NCBI GenBank assembly: GCA_002452745.1
Contig: DKFC01000043.1
Location: 45,209-109,208, forward strand
From: Firmicutes bacterium UBA6806
GTDB lineage: Bacteria > Bacillota > Clostridia > Peptostreptococcales > Acidaminobacteraceae
Length of the DNA: 64,000 nt
Direction of reading: 5' to 3'
Shown here piece after piece: positions 43,468 through 52,189 of this stretch (its first letter is position 1; each line of letters starts with the position of its first letter). Made by a program: the position numbers and the translations under genes. Below the pieces are notes generated by a model, which saw only the letters and a list, made by a program, of their open reading frames with translations, ran no database searches and was not told the origin of the DNA.

Positions 43468-44616
43468 TCACAATGTTTCTTTAAGCAATCTTTCAAGTAT
43501 GGTGCGATCTACTCTACGTGGATTTGTGGCAGTGCAGATATCGTCAAGTGCCTTTTCTGCCAATTCTGGAATCGCTTCCTCAAACGCTTTGGAATCCACA
43601 CCCTGCTCTCTAAAATTAGCTGGGATTTCAAGTTTTTTATTGAACTGTCTAATCAGTTCAATAAGGCTTCTAACCTTGAGTTCAAGCGAGTCAGACTCAA
43701 TATTTAAGAGTTCCGCCGCCCTTCCATATGGTTTTCCGTAAAGTTCTAAATTGCCATCTGACAAACCAGAATTGAATGCTATAATATAGGGCAATAAAAT
43801 CGCATTTGTTCTGCCGTGGCTTATGCCAAAAGCGCCTCCAATTGCATGTGCCAAACTGTGATTAATACCCAGCCCTGCATTGTTAAACCCTATGCCAGCC
43901 ATACACGAGGCATCGTGCATGTGTTGTCTAGCCACTTTATTGTTTCCATTGTAGTAGGCCTTGAGCAAATTGCCAAAAGCAAGCCTGATGGACTCTTCCA
44001 CAAATAAATCTGTAAACCTATTGGCACCAGTGGCAGCGTAGGCCTCCAAGGCATGTGTTATCACATCCATTCCCGTATCAGCCGTAATGTGTCGGGGCAC
44101 AGTTAAGGTTAAGCTCGCGTCCAAAATGGCCACATCCGGAAGCATGAGCGAGTCTTTTAAAGGAATCTTTGAATGGGTTTTTGTGTCGGTGATTACTGAA
44201 ATGGATGTCACTTCAGAGCCCGTGCCACTGGTGGTAGGTATCGCAATAAACATGGGCTTGATGATATGTGATTTCTCAACAAGCACCTCTTTGGTTTTGA
44301 TGCAAAAGTAGATAATTGCCTTGGCGGCATCAATAACTGAACCGCCGCCAAGTGCAATCAATGCATCAGGTTTATAGTCGATGATGTGATGGAGTCCTAG
44401 ATTGACGGTTTCAAGTGAAGGATTGGCTTCAACGCGGTCAAATACTTTATAGGCAATTCGGCTCTTATCAAGTATTGTCGTCAGTTTATCGACAATGCCA
44501 ATTTCAACCATCATCTTATCCGTCACCACGCAAACCCGCTTAAGGGACATTTTGCTGATGGACTCTAAAGTGCCCTCCCCTGAAATAATATCCGTATCTA
44601 AAACAAATTTCTTCAT
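43468..44616 (-). CDS. eutG: Iron-containing alcohol dehydrogenase of the ethanolamine pathway
   Basis: This 382-residue Fe-type alcohol dehydrogenase has the NAD site GGGSVIDAAK (about 90-99) and the metal-binding His residues in HSLAHAIGGAFGISHG. It reduces acetaldehyde to ethanol inside the microcompartment, regenerating NAD+ for EutE. It is the last gene of the eut operon, 14 bases after eutQ. No obvious N-terminal encapsulation helix is seen. Confidence 0.92.
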   Translation of the reverse strand: MKKFVLDTDIISGEGTLESISKMSLKRVCVVTDKMMVEIGIVDKLTTILDKSRIAYKVFDRVEANPSLETVNLGLHHIIDYKPDALIALGGGSVIDAAKAIIYFCIKTKEVLVEKSHIIKPMFIAIPTTSGTGSEVTSISVITDTKTHSKIPLKDSLMLPDVAILDASLTLTVPRHITADTGMDVITHALEAYAATGANRFTDLFVEESIRLAFGNLLKAYYNGNNKVARQHMHDASCMAGIGFNNAGLGINHSLAHAIGGAFGISHGRTNAILLPYIIAFNSGLSDGNLELYGKPYGRAAELLNIESDSLELKVRSLIELIRQFNKKLEIPANFREQGVDSKAFEEAIPELAEKALDDICTATNPRRVDRTILERLLKETL

Positions 44617-44630
44617 CCTGTCATCTCCTC

Positions 44631-45080
44631 TTATGCTTTATCTGCCCAGTTTGCCGGATAAACCACATACATAAATCGGCAAAAATTTGGGGTTGAAAAT
44701 TGAATTTTTGTGTTTTTAGGAATCAGGATTACATCACCTTTATTACCGACAACTTTTCGACCATCTATGATAATTTCCAAAGTGCCTTCAATTACATAAT
44801 CCACTTCGTCATAATTCAGCGTCCACTCGAAAGTCGTATTTTCCATTTCCATGATGCCAGCTCCCAGTCTTGGGCTCTCGTCCAGTGAAAATATGTCTGT
44901 CAAAAATACTTTATCGCCTGCTTTGCCTGTATCAAACGGCTCAGGTTTTATCTCAGCAGCTTTAATCCCTATGACGCCGCTTTTGTCTTCTATTCTATTT
45001 TGTTTTTGAGATTGATTCATCTGTTCTTCGATAACTTTGCGAACGATGTGTTCAATCATCTGCATATTGATTTCTTGCAT
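44631..45080 (-). CDS. eutQ: Ethanolamine utilisation cupin protein EutQ
   Basis: This 149-residue protein has an N-terminal amphipathic helix of the encapsulation type (MIEHIVRKVIEEQ), a linker and a C-terminal cupin domain. EutQ proteins are cupins with reported acetate-kinase-like activity that take part in microcompartment formation. ATG 45080 is preferred because GGAGG is well placed. A hairpin (45098-45136) separates it from eutH. Confidence 0.88.
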   Translation of the reverse strand: MQEINMQMIEHIVRKVIEEQMNQSQKQNRIEDKSGVIGIKAAEIKPEPFDTGKAGDKVFLTDIFSLDESPRLGAGIMEMENTTFEWTLNYDEVDYVIEGTLEIIIDGRKVVGNKGDVILIPKNTKIQFSTPNFCRFMYVVYPANWADKA

Positions 45081-45097
45081 ATTCTGCCTCCTCAATG

Positions 45098-45136
45098 GAT
45101 GAACGACTCATTGTCATAAAGCATCAACCGTTCATC
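45098..45136. promoter_or_regulatory. Intercistronic hairpin between eutH and eutQ
   Basis: GATGAACG and CGTTCATC are complementary and bracket 23 bases, without a T-run. It is more likely an mRNA processing or stability element than a terminator. Confidence 0.4.
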
Positions 45137-45149
45137 ATGTGAATTATGT

Positions 45150-46253
45150 CTATTTGTCGCCTGCAAGTTCCGCATGCGGTGCTGTTTTTTTGACAAAGAC
45201 AAGTGCAACTGCAACAGCCGTAATCCCTGCAACTAATTTACCAACAACCATTGGGAAAATCATCTCTTGTGCAACACCTGCTGTAAAGCCCAAGTGATCT
45301 CCAAATACGAACGAAGCACTCACTGCAAAAGCCACGTTGAGGACTTTTCCTCTTTCATCCATATCTTTCATAAGGCCGAACATTGGAATGTTATTTGCCA
45401 GTGAAGCCACCATACCTGCCGCAGAGACATCATTCATGCCTAAAATTTTACCAAGTCTCATAAGTGGTTTGCTGAACACCTTTGTGATGACATATACCAT
45501 TGGGAAAGCCCCAGCAAGCATCAACGCAATTGATCCAACGATTTTTATACCATCCCATACAGGTGCCATACCTGGAATAACGACGATTCCTGTGAGGGTT
45601 TCAACGATAATTGCCGCAAGTCCTATTGTAATGACAATGACAACCCCTTTACCAAAGAGAATAAATCCGTTGATCATTTTTTCAGGTGCTTTCCAAAGTC
45701 CTAAAGATAAGAGCAAAGAAACGATAATAATTGGAATTAAGTTCTTAAGAATCATAGACACTTCAAATCCAGCTACCAATCCACCTGCTAAACAACCTAT
45801 CGGAATTGTAATTAAGCCTGCCAAAACGCCCTTTGCAAGGAAAGGATGGTCTTCTTTTTGAATAATGCCCAGTGCGACTGGAATTGTAAATACGATTGTT
45901 GGGCCCATCATAGCACCCAATATAAGACCTGCAAACAACCCTGCTTCTGGTGTTTGAGCAAGTTCCATTGCAAGTGGATATCCACCCATGTCATTTGCGA
46001 GAAGTGTGGTTGCAAACATAGATGGGTCAGCGCCTAACGCTGCATAAACAGGGACTACAACTGGTTTCAGTATTTTCGCAAGAACAGGTGCCAACGATAC
46101 AACCCCCACCATTGCCACTGCAAGCGAACCCATTGCCATAATTCCTTCATCGAACTTTTCTCCAAGTCCAAATCGGTTTCCGATAATTTTGTCGATAGCC
46201 CCCAGAACCATAAAGCCTACCATAATATAAACGATAATTTCATTAATACTCAT
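45150..46253 (-). CDS. eutH: Ethanolamine transporter EutH
   Basis: This 367-residue membrane protein of the EutH family has about eleven membrane helices and glycine-rich conserved segments. It brings ethanolamine into the cell, mainly when external ethanolamine or pH is low. GGAGGGG precedes the start. It lies between a small hypothetical gene and eutQ. Confidence 0.92.
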   Translation of the reverse strand: MSINEIIVYIMVGFMVLGAIDKIIGNRFGLGEKFDEGIMAMGSLAVAMVGVVSLAPVLAKILKPVVVPVYAALGADPSMFATTLLANDMGGYPLAMELAQTPEAGLFAGLILGAMMGPTIVFTIPVALGIIQKEDHPFLAKGVLAGLITIPIGCLAGGLVAGFEVSMILKNLIPIIIVSLLLSLGLWKAPEKMINGFILFGKGVVIVITIGLAAIIVETLTGIVVIPGMAPVWDGIKIVGSIALMLAGAFPMVYVITKVFSKPLMRLGKILGMNDVSAAGMVASLANNIPMFGLMKDMDERGKVLNVAFAVSASFVFGDHLGFTAGVAQEMIFPMVVGKLVAGITAVAVALVFVKKTAPHAELAGDK

Positions 46254-46268
46254 GACTTCCCCTCCGTT

Positions 46269-46592
46269 TTAAAGTTTTTCTAGAACACGCTTCAAAATTT
46301 CTGTCATTGTTGAAGCATCTTCAATTTTAAAGTCATCTTTAAGAAGCCTTACAATTTGCTTAACTGTTTCAGCTTCATCTGTACCAGTTTGTTCTGTTGC
46401 CCCCGAATCCTTGACAGGACATGAATTTTCTGGCTCTTTACCGTATTTGATGGTCACTGCCAAATTTCTAAGTGCATCTTTTGCACCTGGCGTTAAAATC
46501 ATATCTGATTCCAAATAAAGCGCCGTTTTGTCCTGACTTAAAAATGACTCGTAATTGTTTTTAGTGATAAGTCTTTTAGAAATAGCTCTCAC
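46269..46592 (-). CDS. Small eut-operon protein with EutT-like N-terminal motif
   Basis: I do not recognise this 107-residue protein as a named family. Residues 28-45 (ESDMILTPGAKDALRN) match in style the LTPSAR segment at the start of EutT and the end of the 48802-49464 product. The C-terminus (MTEILKRVLEKL) is an amphipathic helix of the kind that targets cargo to microcompartments. The start is unclear: GTG 46592 overlaps the likely ribosome site AAGAGGTG, and a rare ATT at 46583 is possible. The position between pduT and eutH suggests a microcompartment role. Confidence 0.6.
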   Translation of the reverse strand: MRAISKRLITKNNYESFLSQDKTALYLESDMILTPGAKDALRNLAVTIKYGKEPENSCPVKDSGATEQTGTDEAETVKQIVRLLKDDFKIEDASTMTEILKRVLEKL

Positions 46593-46613
46593 CTCTTTCT
46601 CATAGATTCAGCG

Positions 46614-47162
46614 CTACAATAGCATCTTCATAAGTCCCGCATGTGGCCTTGGTATAACCACCTTTTGAACGAGCAAACCGCTTTCCCGAGCAGTTTCTGC
46701 CCCCGCTTCCACAGCAGACTCAACAGCGCTCACATCTCCAGTGAGAGTTATAAACGCCTTTCCGCCTATTGCAAAACCCAATCTAAGTTCTATTAATGTC
46801 ACATCGGCTGCCTTGACTGCCGCATCGGCTGCAACAATGGCGGATGCCACGCTGAAAAACTCCAGAGCACCCAGCGAATCCTTTGTGACAATCATTGTCG
46901 TCCCTGTAATAGCGGGAATAATATCACGATGAAGGTTTGGTAAAATCAACTGATCCACCACACATTCCCTTCCCGTTTCAAGTCCAGCTTCCACAGATGC
47001 TTTAACCGCTCCAGTGTCACCTTTGACCATGACAATAAACTTGCCTGGACAAATCGAATGCGCCTTTAAAAGGTCCACATCGGCCGCTTTAATCATGGCG
47101 TCTGCTGTTACATACCCTCTGGCAATACTGTTGAGTTCAATTAATCCGAGCGTCCTAATCAT
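46614..47162 (-). CDS. pduT: PduT-type tandem-BMC shell protein with iron-sulfur cysteine
   Basis: This 182-residue protein has two BMC domains (about 3-85 and 93-180), forming pseudohexameric trimers. Cys38 in HSICPGKF is at the place of the cysteine that binds a [4Fe-4S] cluster at the trimer axis of Salmonella PduT, and the C-terminal VIPRPH motif also matches. It probably conducts electrons across the shell to or from PduS, whose gene overlaps it by 8 bases. ATG 47162 is chosen for that overlap and for family length. Confidence 0.92.
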   Translation of the reverse strand: MIRTLGLIELNSIARGYVTADAMIKAADVDLLKAHSICPGKFIVMVKGDTGAVKASVEAGLETGRECVVDQLILPNLHRDIIPAITGTTMIVTKDSLGALEFFSVASAIVAADAAVKAADVTLIELRLGFAIGGKAFITLTGDVSAVESAVEAGAETARESGLLVQKVVIPRPHAGLMKMLL

Positions 47163-48501
47163 TGGCTTCACCTTCCTTCTTAATGACGATTCCATCTGGC
47201 ATAAGCGACACAATCCCCGATATACTCGCATGGATTCTAGCACCTAAACTGCTTTCGGGAATTTCCGCCACACATTGTCCGGCTTCCACACGTTCACCAT
47301 CTGACACCACTGATTCTGCTGGTCTTCCAATATGCTGCTTGAGACTGATGTGTACTTCGTTTGGAAGAAACTCAACAACGTCTTCAAGATGCACAGATTC
47401 GTACTCGCTTAAATCAATTCTGGCCACCAGTCGATGTGTGTCAACTTTTCTATAATTTCTCATTTCATGCGGCGTCCACTCTTCATCCTTGTTCAGATTA
47501 AGCTTGATGCCACCTTCCATGAGTTGCCTCTTTACTCTTTGATTAACAGTCTTTGGCGAAAGTCCCATTGGACAGGCATAGAGTTCACAAACACCGCATT
47601 CACAACAGAGTAATGCAGACTCATAAGCACTTAAAGATGCTTCGCCGTTGCCCACTGCCCTCATGACCTTATGAGGATACAGCGGATGACCATTTAAGAA
47701 CCTTGGACATAAGTCCGTGCACATCCTACATTGAATACAACTGCTTGCAGCCCTATTGATAATATGCTGATAAGGCAGTCTCTTTCGCTGAATAATCGTA
47801 TGAGATTCTGGTAAAACCACCAATCCGCCAAGTGTCTTGGTCACATAGGTTTTATCTATGTCAGTTCCCTTGCACTCCGCGCCCATCATCGGCCCACCCA
47901 TAATCACTGAAAAATCGGATGGAATCACACCACCAGCTAATTCTAAGCAATCTTTTATAGCCGTTCCAACGGGAACTCTAATAAGGGTTGGGCTTTTCAC
48001 AGCACCTGTTACCGTTATGACTCGCTCAGTCACTGGGATGCCTCTAATGGCCTTTTGCACATCTAAAAGTGTCGCCACGTTGCTGACAACCGCCCCCACG
48101 TTCAGAGGAATTCCCCTAGGTGGAACGGTTTCTTCCAGTGCTTCTCTGATGAGCATTTGTTCATCACCAGCAGGATAAAAGCTGTCAAGTGCCTTGACCT
48201 CGATGGTTGATTGCGTTTTTTCTATGGCCTGAATCAGAGCTTGATGTTCTCTCTTATACTTTGATTTGATGCCAATTATTTTTCGCTTCGCACCTAAGTG
48301 CTCTGCCACGGTTTCGATGCTTTCTATAAGCTCTTCTGCGTAGTGCCTCATTAAATATTTATCAGTCTCTAAAAGGGGCTCACATTCAACACCGTTGACT
48401 ATAAACGCCTCCACAGAAGTATCCAGTTTCACATGAGTGGGAAATCCCGCACCTCCAGCACCGACGACCCCTGCTTCACGTATGGCTCTTATAAGTTCCA
48501 T
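47155..48501 (-). CDS. pduS: PduS-type RnfC-like iron-sulfur flavoprotein
   Basis: This 448-residue protein begins with the RnfC/PduS flavin-binding signature (GVVGAGGAGFPTH) and carries two ferredoxin-type cysteine clusters (C255/258/261/265, and C299 or C300 with C302/305/310). Family knowledge: PduS reduces cobalamin and pairs with PduT for electron transfer through the shell. In this operon it could reduce Co(II) for EutT and reactivation of ethanolamine lyase. AGAGGTGG precedes the start. Confidence 0.92.
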   Translation of the reverse strand: MELIRAIREAGVVGAGGAGFPTHVKLDTSVEAFIVNGVECEPLLETDKYLMRHYAEELIESIETVAEHLGAKRKIIGIKSKYKREHQALIQAIEKTQSTIEVKALDSFYPAGDEQMLIREALEETVPPRGIPLNVGAVVSNVATLLDVQKAIRGIPVTERVITVTGAVKSPTLIRVPVGTAIKDCLELAGGVIPSDFSVIMGGPMMGAECKGTDIDKTYVTKTLGGLVVLPESHTIIQRKRLPYQHIINRAASSCIQCRMCTDLCPRFLNGHPLYPHKVMRAVGNGEASLSAYESALLCCECGVCELYACPMGLSPKTVNQRVKRQLMEGGIKLNLNKDEEWTPHEMRNYRKVDTHRLVARIDLSEYESVHLEDVVEFLPNEVHISLKQHIGRPAESVVSDGERVEAGQCVAEIPESSLGARIHASISGIVSLMPDGIVIKKEGEAND

Positions 48502-48515
48502 GCTGCCACCTCTCT

Positions 48516-48797
48516 TTAAATCTCAATGTTTCTGTTTATCTCCACTTCGTCCACGATTCCGACTACCATGGCATCTATCGGACAGTCTTCCTTATTAAGC
48601 GCACGTCTGGCAGAACTTCCAGTGACCACGAGAACAGTCTCACCGATTCCAGCACCCACTGCATCTGCCGCAACCATTTCTGGTCGCTCAATGCCCGAAA
48701 GGTGATCAATGGGTTTAATAACAAGGAGTTTCAAGCCATTTAGAGAATTTTCCTTCCTCGTCGCCCATACGTTTCCAATAACTCTTCCTACGATCAT
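48516..48797 (-). CDS. eutN: BMC vertex protein EutN/CcmL
   Basis: This 93-residue EutN/CcmL-family protein forms the pentamers that cap microcompartment vertices. ATG 48797 (MIVGRVIGN) matches the family N-terminus and has AGGAAG seven bases upstream. An in-frame TTG at 48815 is not used. Confidence 0.92.
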   Translation of the reverse strand: MIVGRVIGNVWATRKENSLNGLKLLVIKPIDHLSGIERPEMVAADAVGAGIGETVLVVTGSSARRALNKEDCPIDAMVVGIVDEVEINRNIEI

Positions 48798-48801
48798 TCC
48801 A

Positions 48802-49464
48802 TCACTTCCTGTCAATATTTATCGAATTGATTCTGATAAAATCCATTGCTGACGGCGTTAATATCGTATCTTTTGATGTGATGACCTCATGGATGCCCTG
48901 ATCTTTAAAAGCCGACAATTGACTTTCCGTCAAAACTCTCTTTTTAAATTCTATCGTATGTTTGGATTCTACTATATTTTTTACTGCTTTTGTGGCATTG
49001 ATTTTTATATCGGCATTTACAATTACAAGGCCGCTTTGTCTCAGCAGTTCAAGCCCTTTAAAGAACGTCTCAGTAAAAGGTGTCCTCACAACCGATCTTG
49101 CGCTAATTTCCAAAGCGCTTTCAAAGACATTTACTGAAATGCCCTCAAGCATGGCTTCAAAGAGAATCTTTGATACTCTATCCGTCGGGATTCCGCCTAT
49201 GACAGACATCATTTGACTGATGCTGAGTTCTGGTAGCCACAATTCACCTGTCGATGTCTCTTTTAAACACTCAAAATCTTCAGAACTTAGTTCCTCGCGC
49301 CACTCGACTACATGAGCCTTTGACATTTCATCAAGCCATGCCTCAGGATAACGGCCATCTTTTATCAAATAGATTTTCTTGCTTTCGCCAAGTCTGTAGA
49401 GAACTTCTTTGACGATTCTGTCAAAGAGCTCTCTGTCGTCATTTCCCATCTGATTCAATATCAC
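48802..49464 (-). CDS. Eut-operon hypothetical protein with encapsulation-like N-terminus
   Basis: The N-terminus (ELFDRIVKEVLYRLGES) is an amphipathic helix like those that direct cargo into microcompartments. The middle region alternates helix and strand, and the C-terminus has ILTPSAMDFI, similar to the EutT N-terminal motif. It looks like the conserved hypothetical protein found in many Firmicute eut operons (TIGR02536-like, tentatively). GTG 49464 has GGAGGGG seven bases upstream; ATG 49449 is an alternative. The function is unknown; location inside the compartment is inferred. Confidence 0.65.
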   Translation of the reverse strand: MILNQMGNDDRELFDRIVKEVLYRLGESKKIYLIKDGRYPEAWLDEMSKAHVVEWREELSSEDFECLKETSTGELWLPELSISQMMSVIGGIPTDRVSKILFEAMLEGISVNVFESALEISARSVVRTPFTETFFKGLELLRQSGLVIVNADIKINATKAVKNIVESKHTIEFKKRVLTESQLSAFKDQGIHEVITSKDTILTPSAMDFIRINSINIDRK

Positions 49465-49477
49465 TCCGCTGCCCCTC

Positions 49478-50293
49478 CTATTCCTTGCAGTGCATTGCAA
49501 TGCCCATTGGAGTCACCAAGAGGGGCTGTTTTGGTTTTAACGTGTTAATTCCCGTTACCTTTTCAAAAATAGATTCCACATCTGGTAAAAGACAAGTTCC
49601 GCCAACCAGACAGATTTCTTTGACATCGTAGCCTTCAATATGTCGTTTCACAATAGATGCCATCTTTTCAAAGACAGGCCTCACAGCTATTGAGACTTCT
49701 CTCTGCCTCGAGACATCTTTTTTTAATACTTCCGCCTCATCAAATGATATCTTATAGTGTCCCGCCAGCACCAGGGTCACATGTGTTCCCCCTGTTGCCT
49801 CATCTGCGGTGTAGATAACCTCTCCATCCTTCAATATGGAAAGACCTGTTGTACCGCCACCTATGTCCACAATGACGCCATCTCTCAGACCAATCACCGC
49901 ATTTGCCGCCGTTGGCTCATCCACAACTGCGGTCACTTCAAATCCTGCGCTTTCAACGACATAGCGATGCGTATTGGTATCCTTATGGCCTGTTCCAGGT
50001 GGAATGGCAATAGAGGCCTTGACCAGTTCCGTTCCCAGTCGTTCTTCCAGCTTTGCCTTCAGTCGCCTCACAATTGTGCAAGCGCCCATATAATCCACAA
50101 CCAGCCCATCTTTTAAGACTTTTGCAAATTCCATTTCAACTGCCACTGGCTGTTGATCTGCATCTATGGCCACTAAGACGATATATGCTGTTCCTAGGTC
50201 TACCCCTACTCTGAGTTCGCCTGAATATTTGCCGCAAGTCTCCAGTGCTGATTCCGCTTTTGATATAAGGGTATTTGCATCTGTTAAATTCAT
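49478..50293 (-). CDS. eutJ: Actin-fold ethanolamine utilisation protein EutJ
   Basis: This 271-residue protein of the Hsp70/actin fold has phosphate-binding loops VGVDLGTAY (about 29-37) and VDIGGGTTGL (about 143). EutJ is thought to act as a chaperone or assembly factor for Eut proteins. Its ATG overlaps the stop of the pduL gene (ATGA). Confidence 0.92.
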   Translation of the reverse strand: MNLTDANTLISKAESALETCGKYSGELRVGVDLGTAYIVLVAIDADQQPVAVEMEFAKVLKDGLVVDYMGACTIVRRLKAKLEERLGTELVKASIAIPPGTGHKDTNTHRYVVESAGFEVTAVVDEPTAANAVIGLRDGVIVDIGGGTTGLSILKDGEVIYTADEATGGTHVTLVLAGHYKISFDEAEVLKKDVSRQREVSIAVRPVFEKMASIVKRHIEGYDVKEICLVGGTCLLPDVESIFEKVTGINTLKPKQPLLVTPMGIAMHCKE

Positions 50294-50943
50294 AAAGTAA
50301 TCTCCGCAAAGCTCGATGCATTAAGTCCTACTGCATTGGCTTCATCATAGTCAATGTGCATGCTCAGCCTGAATTTTTCGCTAACGCGTATTAAGACATC
50401 TTCAAAGATGAGTGGTCGGTTTCCAGTGACCCTAACAGAGACGATTTCTCTGTCTTTGACAGACAGGCAAACCGCATCTTCTGGTGTCATGTGAATATGT
50501 CGTCTAGCCACAATCACCCCTGAAGCAACGCTGATGACCTTGCCGCCAGCAGAAACCATAACAGACTCGGTTCCATCTAAATCACCTGAATCTCTGACAA
50601 TGCCCTTTAGTCCAATGCTTCTTGCATCTGTGGACGATAATTCCACCTGTGTTTTGCCTCGGCATGGTCCAAGTACTGCAATGCCCTTCATGACCCCTTT
50701 AGGCCCAATAAGCATGACCTTTTCTTTGTAGAGGTATTGTCCTGGTTGAGATAGCTCTCTGTCCACAGTCAATTCATCCGTTCCAAACAGCGTCATGGCA
50801 TCTTCCTTGCTCAAATGAATATGTCTTCCTGATGCTTCCACTGGTATTTTCGGTTGACTTGACTGACAAGTCCCCTCTTGCATTTCCATATTCAATTTTG
50901 AAATAACTTCACTGACAATTTGTTCCAATTTATTCGTATCCAT
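50290..50943 (-). CDS. pduL: PduL-type phosphotransacylase (EutD function)
   Basis: This 217-residue PduL-family enzyme has two beta-barrel repeats, each with a GRHIHLS or RRHIHMT motif holding zinc-binding histidines, and an N-terminal encapsulation helix (KLEQIVSEVISKL). It converts acetyl-CoA to acetyl phosphate and recycles CoA inside the compartment. It stands where many eut operons carry the unrelated Pta-type EutD. Confidence 0.92.
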   Translation of the reverse strand: MDTNKLEQIVSEVISKLNMEMQEGTCQSSQPKIPVEASGRHIHLSKEDAMTLFGTDELTVDRELSQPGQYLYKEKVMLIGPKGVMKGIAVLGPCRGKTQVELSSTDARSIGLKGIVRDSGDLDGTESVMVSAGGKVISVASGVIVARRHIHMTPEDAVCLSVKDREIVSVRVTGNRPLIFEDVLIRVSEKFRLSMHIDYDEANAVGLNASSFAEITL

Positions 50944-50976
50944 ATTTGCTCATTTCCTCAATCCCAATACTGGGTT

Positions 50977-51774
50977 CTAGTAATAATTGCCTCTCATCCT
51001 GCACATGAGAATATATGCCACACTGCTCATTCGATTGAGAAATCTGATAATGTCTTTTCGGTGTATCTCACTGCCGTCTCTGTAAGTGGTCATTGCACAC
51101 AACTCCAACTCTCTGATAGACGCTCTGATCTGATTGATCTCAGCCATTTCAATTCCCATATGATACTCTGGGAGAAAATGTTCCACCCCATAGTGTTCTT
51201 TGGGATGATGTGAGTGTTCTCTGATCTCAGCATCTGTAAGTCCAAGCAGTCCGTCTGATGTAATTTCTTCATCCAAGACTTCTGCCCGAAGGAGTTTTCT
51301 AAAGGCCTCCAAGAGTTCTTGCAGTGCTTCAACCAGTTTAGGATTGCCGCCTGCATGCTGAATGCCAATTTGCGCTCTCATGATCTGTGCCTGCATGCTG
51401 TCTATCTTTCCACGAAATACAATCCTCGCATCATCTTTCATAACCAGTTTATTGCCTTTAAGATGTGTCATATGCTCTGGTTTTTCCTCAAAGAAGCCCC
51501 CGTCATAATAAGAGACAAATTTGGGATTGATGCTATTTGAAGACGGTTTGAACGTGCCGTAGTGATTTTCCTTAATAGGACCCACTGTATTTCCCGTTTC
51601 TCCTGCTGATTCTTGGGAGATGATTGGGGAATCGTCTGATACCAGAACGATTCCCTTCTCTCTCAGGAATTGTCTTGCAGAAGGGGTGACAATGTCACCT
51701 TTTTGAATTTTCAGTTGGCTTGGAGTTTCTTTTTTAAGCAGTACCCGAAGGGACGCCTCTGTTATCAGACTCAT
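50977..51774 (-). CDS. eutT: EutT corrinoid adenosyltransferase
   Basis: This 265-residue EutT-family protein makes adenosylcobalamin for ethanolamine ammonia-lyase. It has the TPSARQFLREKGI N-terminal motif and the PEHMTHLKGNKLV and FRGKIDS motifs. I see no HX11CCxxC metal site of the kind described in the Salmonella enzyme, so this is probably the variant class lacking it. GGAGG precedes the start. It lies between eutM and pduL. Confidence 0.9.
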   Translation of the reverse strand: MSLITEASLRVLLKKETPSQLKIQKGDIVTPSARQFLREKGIVLVSDDSPIISQESAGETGNTVGPIKENHYGTFKPSSNSINPKFVSYYDGGFFEEKPEHMTHLKGNKLVMKDDARIVFRGKIDSMQAQIMRAQIGIQHAGGNPKLVEALQELLEAFRKLLRAEVLDEEITSDGLLGLTDAEIREHSHHPKEHYGVEHFLPEYHMGIEMAEINQIRASIRELELCAMTTYRDGSEIHRKDIIRFLNRMSSVAYILMCRMRGNYY

Positions 51775-51805
51775 ACAAACTCCTCCCGAATCTCAGTAGA
51801 TTCTA

Positions 51806-52096
51806 TTATTCAGTTACTTTTCCAGATGGTAAAATCATTTCCACTTCACCATGTGGTCTTGGGATAACATGAACAGAGATTAATTCTCCAACTCTTTCAG
51901 CCGCAGCAGCACCAGCATCTGTTGCTGCCTTAACAGCTCCAACATCACCACGAACTAAGACAGTTACTAAACCACCGCCTACTTTTTCTTTGCCTACAAG
52001 TGTAACGTTTGCTGCTTTAACCATTGCGTCTGCTGCTTCAATTGCGCCTACTAAACCTTTTGTTTCAATCATTCCCAATGCATTCATAGTTGCCAT
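51806..52096 (-). CDS. eutM: BMC-H hexameric shell protein EutM
   Basis: This is a 96-residue single BMC domain with the usual N-terminus (ALGMIETKGLVGAIEAADAM) and VIPRPHGEV C-terminus; hexamers tile the shell facets. AGGAGGG precedes the start. A small hairpin (52145-52159) lies in the 93-base gap after eutE, perhaps stabilising the abundant eutM message. Confidence 0.95.
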   Translation of the reverse strand: MATMNALGMIETKGLVGAIEAADAMVKAANVTLVGKEKVGGGLVTVLVRGDVGAVKAATDAGAAAAERVGELISVHVIPRPHGEVEMILPSGKVTE

Positions 52097-52144
52097 AATA
52101 TGACCCTCCTAAATATTTTCATCGTATTTTATCATTAGATTTTG

Positions 52145-52159
52145 CCGCATCCTGTGCGG
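52145..52159 (-). promoter_or_regulatory. Intercistronic GC-rich hairpin before eutM
   Basis: CCGCA and TGCGG form a short stem around a five-base loop in the longest gap inside the catalytic part of the operon, without a T-run. An mRNA processing or stability role is likely. Confidence 0.4.
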
Positions 52160-52189
52160 GTATTAACTTTATAAAGACTTTACTGTTGC

